Shown piece by piece: positions 7,222 through 11,914 of a DNA stretch of 11,914 bases. Position 1 is the first letter of the stretch, and each line of letters opens with the position of its first letter. This stretch comes from Fibrobacteria bacterium GUT77. GTDB lineage: Bacteria; Fibrobacterota; Chitinivibrionia; Chitinivibrionales; Chitinispirillaceae. The DNA lies in assembly GCA_001462255.1 (NCBI GenBank), contig LIUJ01000269.1:1-11914 (forward strand), given 5' to 3'. The notes under the pieces are model-generated. The model had not been told where the DNA came from. It saw only the letters and a list, made by a program, of their open reading frames with translations, and searched no databases. Position numbers and translations under genes: made by a program.

Positions 7222-8586
7222 GTGAACATTGTAATTGTAGGCGCCGGAGTCCTCGGAGTAGGCCTTACCGAATATTTGGGCCGCTTCGGCCACGAGATTA
7301 CGCTTGTAGAGCGCGACGCCGACATAGCGTCGGCCACCGAGTCTCGGCTCGACGTGATGACGGTTGTGGGCAGCGGCTCCAACCCGTCTACACTTGAGCA
7401 GGCCGGCATAAGGAGCGCCGACATGATAATCGCGGCCACGCCGAATGACGACGTGAACCTTCTGGCGTGCCACTTCGCCATGCAGTACGGGGTGGAGAAG
7501 CGCATAGCCCGCGTCGTGTCCGGCGGCATACTGAACGCGCCCGGCATTGATTTGGACGCGCTCGGAGTAACGCACGTCGTTGAAACGGAAAAGGAGATCG
7601 TTAAGGCGGCGAAAAGCCTCGTTGAGCTCCCCGGGCTCACGGAGACTGCCGACTTCCTCGGCGGGAACGTTTTTCTAAGGGGATACCGCGTGGACGGCAA
7701 TATGCCTATAAGCGGCAGGAACCTGTTTGAAATCCGCAAATTGGCGGGCGACGCAGAGATGCTCGTCGTGGCAATCATCCGCGACGGAAGCAGCGTCATA
7801 CCGTCGGGCGCAGAAATGTTACTAAACGGCGACGAGTTCCTGACGATCCTGCCTCGCGAGTCGTATCCGGTCTATCGCACGCTCATCAACCGTCCTGTAC
7901 GTAAAATCAAAAAAGTCATAGTATCGGGCGACACGGCCATGGCCGTCAACATATCCGAGGCGATGGCCGAGACGGCCGATAGGGTACTGCTTTTGGACGC
8001 CGACCGCGAACACGCCGAAGCCGCCGCCGCGCGGCTTGACAAGGTGGAAGTATTGCTCGGCGACGCCACCGACACAAACTTTCTGCAGGAGGTAAACGTG
8101 GCCGGCTGCGACTTCTACATAGCGGCCGGAAAAGACATGGAGGACAACATCATGTCGTGCTTCCTCGCGAAGGCCGAGGGAACGTGCCGCGTCATAGCGC
8201 TACGCGACGACAACCGCCACTTCGACCGCTTCCTGGCGCTCGGCATAGACCACGTGATAAGCCCGCGCTTGGTCACCATGCAAAGAATCATCGAGAGCAT
8301 CCAAATCGCCCCTATAGACTCGCTCCTAAAATTGAAAAACGCCGGCCTAAGCATAGTGCGGGCTATCGTCTCAAAGCGCAACTCGGCCGTCGGCAAGCCG
8401 CTATACAAGTTATACAACATATTCAAAAAGGGAACCATCGTAGGCGCCGTGGTCAGAGACAAGGCAATCATAATCCCCAAAGGCGGCACGGAAATCGCGG
8501 CGGGCGACGAACTGATAATCATCTGCTACGAACAGAACATCCCGTTCGTCAACAGAATCTTTAAAGCGGACTTCGACGAATCGTGA
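7222..8586 (+). CDS. trkA: TrkA, regulatory subunit of a Trk-type potassium uptake system, 454 aa
   Basis: Cytoplasmic, nucleotide-binding ring protein that gates a TrkH/TrkG potassium channel. It has the duplicated RCK layout of TrkA: Rossmann domain one at 1-125 with GAGVLG (7-12) and E30 at the end of the second strand, which suggests NAD(H); TrkA-C one at about 145-212; Rossmann domain two at 228-355; TrkA-C two at about 370-445. Length matches the E. coli protein. In the second Rossmann domain the glycine loop reads SGDTAM (235-240) instead of a GxGxxG form, so its nucleotide binding may be altered. Translation starts at a GTG, with GGAGG at 7213-7217, 4 bases upstream. It lies 22 bp after the DUF2953-like gene. 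No trkH is present in the window. Confidence 0.93.
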   Translation: MNIVIVGAGVLGVGLTEYLGRFGHEITLVERDADIASATESRLDVMTVVGSGSNPSTLEQAGIRSADMIIAATPNDDVNLLACHFAMQYGVEKRIARVVSGGILNAPGIDLDALGVTHVVETEKEIVKAAKSLVELPGLTETADFLGGNVFLRGYRVDGNMPISGRNLFEIRKLAGDAEMLVVAIIRDGSSVIPSGAEMLLNGDEFLTILPRESYPVYRTLINRPVRKIKKVIVSGDTAMAVNISEAMAETADRVLLLDADREHAEAAAARLDKVEVLLGDATDTNFLQEVNVAGCDFYIAAGKDMEDNIMSCFLAKAEGTCRVIALRDDNRHFDRFLALGIDHVISPRLVTMQRIIESIQIAPIDSLLKLKNAGLSIVRAIVSKRNSAVGKPLYKLYNIFKKGTIVGAVVRDKAIIIPKGGTEIAAGDELIIICYEQNIPFVNRIFKADFDES

Positions 8587-8608
8587 TTGTCGGGCGGTCT
8601 ACGCAAAA

Positions 8609-8687
8609 TCGGCAACCGTTTTTTTAACGGTTTTATCGCTTGGTTGCCGCGCCATATATTATATTATTATCCGATAACGGTTGCCGA
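8609..8687. repeat. 12-bp perfect inverted repeat with extra half-sites, upstream of the exported-protein gene
   Basis: TCGGCAACCGTT at 8609-8620 is repeated in inverse orientation, without mismatch, at 8676-8687 (AACGGTTGCCGA). Shorter pieces of the same motif lie between them: AACGGTT at 8626-8632 and GGTTGCC at 8642-8648. A further dyad, CGGTT-GG-AACCG, follows at 8694-8705. The AT-rich stretch 8654-8670 within the repeat contains TATTAT at 8665-8670, 15 bp after TTGCCG (8644-8649), a weak promoter candidate. The copies could be operator half-sites or alternative RNA stems. Confidence 0.6.
8614..8635 (+). terminator. Possible intrinsic terminator after trkA
   Basis: A perfect 7-bp stem, AACCGTT (8614-8620) with AACGGTT (8626-8632), encloses five T and is followed by TTA, 28 bases after the trkA stop codon. 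The stem is AT-rich and the trailing T run is short, so termination may be weak. The same bases also take part in a larger 12-bp inverted repeat, so an alternative regulatory role is possible. Confidence 0.4.
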
Positions 8688-8710
8688 CGCGGGCGGTTGG
8701 AACCGATGTT

Positions 8711-8734
8711 GAAACCGAAACTAAAACCAAAACT
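8711..8734 (+). repeat. Four tandem RAAACY hexamers in the leader of the exported-protein gene
   Basis: GAAACC, GAAACT, AAAACC and AAAACT follow one another without gaps. They are overlapped at the right by a small hairpin, CTTC (8733-8736), TTTT, GAAG (8741-8744), whose 3' arm touches the G-rich ribosome binding site at 8744-8748. The start codon follows at 8756. Confidence 0.55.
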
Positions 8735-8755
8735 TCTTTTGAAGGGGGATTTTTT

Positions 8756-9655
8756 ATGAAAAAGCTAAGCGTTTTCATCGTCTCGGCGCTTGTCACGTTT
8801 TCCGCGGTTTCGTCAAGTTACGCCATTGTCGGAGCCGGGTTTCACTGGGGGTTCGACTACTCGATGAGTATGGAGGACGTAAAGAACGAGAAGGTCGGCA
8901 TCCCGATGCCCGATGTGTCCGGTTTATCGTTACCGCCCGTATTTGATCCGCAGAACAAAGACTTCATCACAGTCTCCCGGACTAATTGGAAAGCATCGGC
9001 GATCAACTTCGGCGGCAAAGTCTACATCGACTTTATTCCAATCATAGAGGCTATAGAGGTTTCCTGTAACTTTGGACTTTGGCAGTACGACGGTTCGCTC
9101 CGTTACGCGGACTTCAGCGCCGCAGGGCTTCAGTACATTGCCGCCAATAACGGTAACCTGAGTTACAAAGACGTACCGCTGACCATAGGTAGCGTAGGCT
9201 TGCCTGAATACATCGGTTTAAACGGCACTCCATACGCCAAACTGCAGTTGGACGCGACGGTGAGGAAGACAATCGTGGATTTCTGGATCGTCAAGCTGAG
9301 CGGCGGTGCCGGGCTCAGTTCGCACTTTTCCACACCGTTGCTAACCGCCAAACTGATAGAGGACGTAGTAGGAGGACAGTTGAGCGATCCCACCAAACTG
9401 CAAACGCTGTTGGCGCCGCAGGGTAGCATGAGCAAGGCCATAGTCCAAAAGATCATAGACGAGGCGATGGGTAAACCTATAATAGGTATGCACATACTAC
9501 TAGGTGTTAAGGCGAAGTTGCCGGTAGTTCCTATAGGTATATATGTGGACGGAAAGTACATGATACCGTTCACCAAGTACGACAGCGACGCGGGCGACAA
9601 AAGCATAAACGGTTTCGGCCTACTCTTAAACGCGGGCTTATCGCTGTCGATTTAG
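8756..9655 (+). CDS. Exported protein, possible outer-membrane beta-barrel, 299 aa
   Basis: Function not recognised. The start ATG at 8756 is chosen because GGGGG at 8744-8748 stands 7 bases upstream and because residues 1-23 then form a good signal peptide: MKKL, a hydrophobic core, and SSSYA with likely cleavage after A23. The reading frame is open back to 8681, but that would place 25 polar residues before the signal peptide. The mature part is rich in Gly and aromatic residues, with alternating hydrophobic stretches that look like beta strands (for example about 72-90, 152-178, 240-265 and the last 14 residues, GFGLLLNAGLSLSI). This suggests an outer-membrane barrel, without proof. A helical-looking segment at about 193-240 interrupts it. 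The gene has its own structured leader, and uppP starts 9 bases after its stop codon. Confidence 0.72.
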   Translation: MKKLSVFIVSALVTFSAVSSSYAIVGAGFHWGFDYSMSMEDVKNEKVGIPMPDVSGLSLPPVFDPQNKDFITVSRTNWKASAINFGGKVYIDFIPIIEAIEVSCNFGLWQYDGSLRYADFSAAGLQYIAANNGNLSYKDVPLTIGSVGLPEYIGLNGTPYAKLQLDATVRKTIVDFWIVKLSGGAGLSSHFSTPLLTAKLIEDVVGGQLSDPTKLQTLLAPQGSMSKAIVQKIIDEAMGKPIIGMHILLGVKAKLPVVPIGIYVDGKYMIPFTKYDSDAGDKSINGFGLLLNAGLSLSI

Positions 9656-9664
9656 GCACTTACT

Positions 9665-10522
9665 ATGGATATTCTAAAAACACTGTTTTTAGGCGTAATT
9701 CAGGGGCTAACCGAATTCCTTCCGGTCTCGTCCTCCGGCCACCTCATAATCATCGAAACGTTTATGGGGGGAGGTTCCGAGGCGGAGGGGAGTTCGGCCA
9801 TGTTCCTGGAAATAGCTTTGCACGTGGCAACCGGGATAGCCGTGCTGTTTGTGTTTCGTAAGGACATCATCAATATCATACGCGGGTGTTTCTCAAAGGA
9901 CGGGTTTGAGCGAAAAGGGGCGCTCTTTTACTCAAGTTGGGTAATTTTGGCCACTATTCCTGCGGCGCTCGCGGGGGTGCTTTTTAACGACCAAATAGAC
10001 GCGTTGTTCGATACGTCGAAGGGCAACACCGCCGCGTATATAGCCTCGCTCATGCTGTTCGTTACCGCGGCGTTGCTTATCTTTTCGTCAAAACATAGCG
10101 GTATCAACGCTAATAATGTTAAGACAACCGGTATAAATATCGGCGGTCTGACCGTCGTGAAGGCCTTATTGATAGGCGTAACGCAGGCTATAGCCATAAT
10201 GCCGGGAATATCAAGGAGCGGTTCCACTATCGCCGTTGCGCTTATCCTCGGCGTCTCCCGCGAGGAGGCGGGGCGCTTCTCTTTTATGCTGGCGCTACCG
10301 GCGATATTCGGCGCGGCGTTGCTCGACGCGCGACACATCAATTCTATACAATCGGTACTAACGCCTAGTCTCGCCGTCGGCTTTATCGCCAGTTTCGTCG
10401 TGGGAATAGTTGCTCTAAAATTTCTATTGACCTTTATAAAAAGGGGCAAGTTGTACTATTTCGGCTACTATTGCGCCGCGGCGGCAATAGTCAGTTTGGT
10501 CTGTTTGACGTTCATTCATTAA
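9665..10522 (+). CDS. uppP: Undecaprenyl-diphosphatase UppP (BacA family), 285 aa
   Basis: Integral membrane phosphatase that removes one phosphate from undecaprenyl diphosphate to regenerate the lipid carrier for peptidoglycan and other surface polymers (EC 3.6.1.27); high levels give bacitracin tolerance. Both family motifs are intact: QGLTEFLPVSSSGHL at 13-27 (Q13 and E17 as the (E/Q)xxxE pair, H26) and PGISRSGSTIA at 180-190 (R184). Several hydrophobic segments and a length of 285 agree with the family. A Ser/Asn-rich loop at about 141-158 is a mild deviation. It follows the exported-protein gene by 9 bases and precedes the HIT gene by 16, so the three are likely co-transcribed. Confidence 0.96.
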   Translation: MDILKTLFLGVIQGLTEFLPVSSSGHLIIIETFMGGGSEAEGSSAMFLEIALHVATGIAVLFVFRKDIINIIRGCFSKDGFERKGALFYSSWVILATIPAALAGVLFNDQIDALFDTSKGNTAAYIASLMLFVTAALLIFSSKHSGINANNVKTTGINIGGLTVVKALLIGVTQAIAIMPGISRSGSTIAVALILGVSREEAGRFSFMLALPAIFGAALLDARHINSIQSVLTPSLAVGFIASFVVGIVALKFLLTFIKRGKLYYFGYYCAAAAIVSLVCLTFIH

Positions 10523-10538
10523 TTTTGAGGGTATAAGC

Positions 10539-11042
10539 ATGACAAAAGAAGACCCGCCCAAACACCTATGGGCCCCGTGGCGCATGTCCTACATCACCGG
10601 AGTAGACAAAAAGGATGATGGGTGCATATTCTGCTCAAAGCCGCGTCAAGACCGCGGTTGCGACAAAGACAATTTACTCCTTTATCGCGGGACGAACTGC
10701 TTCGTTCTTATGAATCTGTTCCCCTACAACAACGGTCACCTAATGGTAATTCCCTACAAGCACACCTCCGACATTCTCGACATTGACGGCGAGACCTCTT
10801 CGGAACTATGGAGTCTCGTTTGCAAAAGCAAGGGCGCCCTCTCCGCCGTAATGCGCCCCGACGGCTTCAATGTCGGTATGAACATAGGGCGCGTCGCAGG
10901 CGCCGGGATCGACCAACACATACACATGCACATAGTCCCCAGATGGAACGGCGACACAAATTTTATGCCGGTAGTGGGCGGAACCAAGGTCATATCGCAA
11001 GCGCTTTCAGATACATATGACGCGTTGTCGCCGCATTTTTGA
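10539..11042 (+). CDS. HIT-family nucleotide phosphorylase/hydrolase (AP4A phosphorylase-like), 167 aa
   Basis: Acts on nucleoside phosphates or dinucleoside polyphosphates in the cytoplasm by way of a covalent nucleotidyl-histidine. The histidine triad is intact: H127-x-H129-x-H131 in DQHIHMHIVPRWNGDTNF (125-142), with H129 the expected nucleophile. The N-terminal APWR (12-15) with YI (18-19), then C29-x2-C32, and the NLFPYNNGHLMVIPY stretch (59-73) resemble the subgroup containing mycobacterial Rv2613c, an AP4A phosphorylase, so that activity is the best guess. GAGGG at 10527-10531 precedes the ATG by 7 bases. It ends 6 bp before the end of the convergent lpxH-like gene. Confidence 0.9.
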   Translation: MTKEDPPKHLWAPWRMSYITGVDKKDDGCIFCSKPRQDRGCDKDNLLLYRGTNCFVLMNLFPYNNGHLMVIPYKHTSDILDIDGETSSELWSLVCKSKGALSAVMRPDGFNVGMNIGRVAGAGIDQHIHMHIVPRWNGDTNFMPVVGGTKVISQALSDTYDALSPHF

Positions 11043-11048
11043 CACCGG

Positions 11049-11837
11049 TCACCGGGCGAAATCCGAAACGTCCCACTTCATCAAGCTGATCTTTCCGTCG
11101 CGGAGCACGGCGTAGTCGTAGCCGTCCATCCACGCCCCTGTGTTGCAATACTCTCCCTCGCTGAAGCGCAGTATTTCCGCGTAGTGGGTGTGAGCGAAGA
11201 TCACGAGGTCGCTTTTGCCCGATTTTAGGCGGGCGCGCGCCGCCCGGCGGTACTTTTCCAACACCATAGGCGGTACCCCGGCTTTGCGATTCCTCATTTT
11301 TGAAACCGCGGAGACGAACGCGCCAAACCGCACGCCGATATTTGGGTGGATGAGCTTGTAAAACGCCTGCAACGTTTTGTTGCAGAGTAGTGCGTCGAAG
11401 AGGCGCCGCGTACGTTTTTGGCCGACCTTGTGTCCGTGGCTGATGTGGACGCGGCGTCCCTGCAACTCCGCGTCGACGCAACCACGGTGGAACGTAATCC
11501 CAACGTACTTCTCCAAGAAGTCTTCCACGGCAAAGTCGTGGTTTCCGGCGACATAGCGTACCGGTACGCCGGCCTCGACGATGCCGCGCAGTTCGTGCAA
11601 TACGGGGAAGTATTCGGGGCGTACGGCGTTTTTGTACTCAACCCAAAAATCGAAGAAGTCGCCCACGATGTAGAGTTCCGCGGCATCGGCGCGTACGTGC
11701 GCGGCAAAGCTTCGGAAGCGCGCGCCCCGCGTACGCTCGCCTCCGTTTAGCCCGAAGTGCGCGTCGGAGACGAAGTAGACCGCGTCGCGCCCTACCGACC
11801 GTCCGCCGTCAACCGCCTGAGGCGCCTCTACTCCCAA
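11049..11837 (-). CDS. lpxH: UDP-2,3-diacylglucosamine diphosphatase (LpxH-like metallophosphoesterase), 262 aa
   Basis: Expected to cleave UDP-2,3-diacylglucosamine to lipid X and UMP in lipid A synthesis (EC 3.6.1.54) at the inner face of the cytoplasmic membrane. All metal-binding motifs of calcineurin-type phosphoesterases are seen: SDAHFG (24-29), GDFFDFW (59-65), GNHDF (98-102), SHGH (133-136) and AHTH (215-218). GDFFDFW and the spacing fit LpxH rather than general phosphodiesterases, but closely related lineage-specific families exist, so substrate is less certain than fold. The frame begins at TTG 11837; no ATG, GTG or TTG lies between it and SDAHFG, so this rare start codon seems real. 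It overlaps the stop codon of the preceding gene, which suggests translational coupling. Confidence 0.85.
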   Translation of the reverse strand: MGVEAPQAVDGGRSVGRDAVYFVSDAHFGLNGGERTRGARFRSFAAHVRADAAELYIVGDFFDFWVEYKNAVRPEYFPVLHELRGIVEAGVPVRYVAGNHDFAVEDFLEKYVGITFHRGCVDAELQGRRVHISHGHKVGQKRTRRLFDALLCNKTLQAFYKLIHPNIGVRFGAFVSAVSKMRNRKAGVPPMVLEKYRRAARARLKSGKSDLVIFAHTHYAEILRFSEGEYCNTGAWMDGYDYAVLRDGKISLMKWDVSDFAR

Positions 11838-11914
11838 AGATCGCCCGTCGTGTCGAGCTCGCTCGCCATATCGTTGAAGTTGGCGTTCGCGTCGTGTATC
11901 GTACCGAAATTGAG
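11828..11914 (-). CDS. 3' end of an unrecognised gene, last 28 residues
   Basis: Reading the minus strand from the right edge gives 28 open codons and then TAG at 11830-11828. The C-terminus is polar and acidic and ends LDTTGDLWE. The frame ends just inside the lpxH-like gene, so the two overlap by 10 bases, as in an operon. It is too short to identify. Confidence 0.55.
   Translation of the reverse strand, partial: LNFGTIHDANANFNDMASELDTTGDLWE

Noticed and set aside
7137..7799. Minus-strand open frame of 220 codons opposite trkA.
   Set aside because: Its Ser/Thr/Pro-rich translation has no domain signal and it lies wholly over a clear TrkA and the end of the previous gene.
8681..8755. Extended start of the exported protein, adding 25 residues.
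   Set aside because: It would bury the signal peptide behind a polar stretch, and the strong G-rich ribosome binding site fits the ATG at 8756.
11045..11055. CCGGTCACCGG dyad between the convergent HIT and lpxH-like genes as a shared terminator.
   Set aside because: The loop is too small and there is no T run on either side.

Overview
The window looks like chromosomal DNA of a diderm (Gram-negative) bacterium. The basis is gene content: an MlaE-type lipid-transport permease, an LpxH-like UDP-diacylglucosamine pyrophosphatase (lipid A pathway), and an exported protein that resembles an outer-membrane barrel. No gene fixes the phylum. The backbone (about 2.5 kb to the right end) is fairly GC-rich; the first 2.5 kb is clearly AT-rich (17 G/C in 60 bases at 1321-1380 against 41 in 60 at 3121-3180).

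Layout, left to right. (1) 1-2498, minus strand: an AT-rich restriction-modification cassette. A 601-residue probable restriction endonuclease is followed, with an ATGA stop/start overlap, by a DNA methyltransferase that runs off the left edge. (2) 2544-4655, minus strand: an ECF sigma factor, its membrane-bound zinc-finger anti-sigma factor (17-bp overlap) and a DUF4380-like protein. (3) 4786-5586, minus strand: a lone MlaE permease, divergent from (4) 5676-8586, plus strand: 5-formyltetrahydrofolate cyclo-ligase, a DUF2953-like membrane protein with an Asn/Asp-rich repeat insert, and TrkA. (5) 8587-8755: an intergenic leader rich in inverted repeats, with a hairpin that may terminate trkA and an unusual run of four RAAACY hexamers. 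(6) 8756-11042, plus strand: a signal-peptide protein, undecaprenyl-diphosphatase UppP and a HIT-family nucleotide hydrolase/phosphorylase. (7) 11049-11914, minus strand: LpxH-like phosphoesterase, converging on the HIT gene, preceded by the last 28 codons of an unrecognised gene.

Most backbone genes are housekeeping or envelope functions: lipid transport, lipid-carrier recycling, lipid A synthesis, potassium control and ECF signalling. No RNA genes, CRISPR array, integrase or transposase were seen. The parts that are not routine are the restriction-modification cassette with its hard-to-place endonuclease, the repeat insert in the DUF2953-like protein, and the structured leader of the exported protein. 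I found no clear case for a wholly new system.
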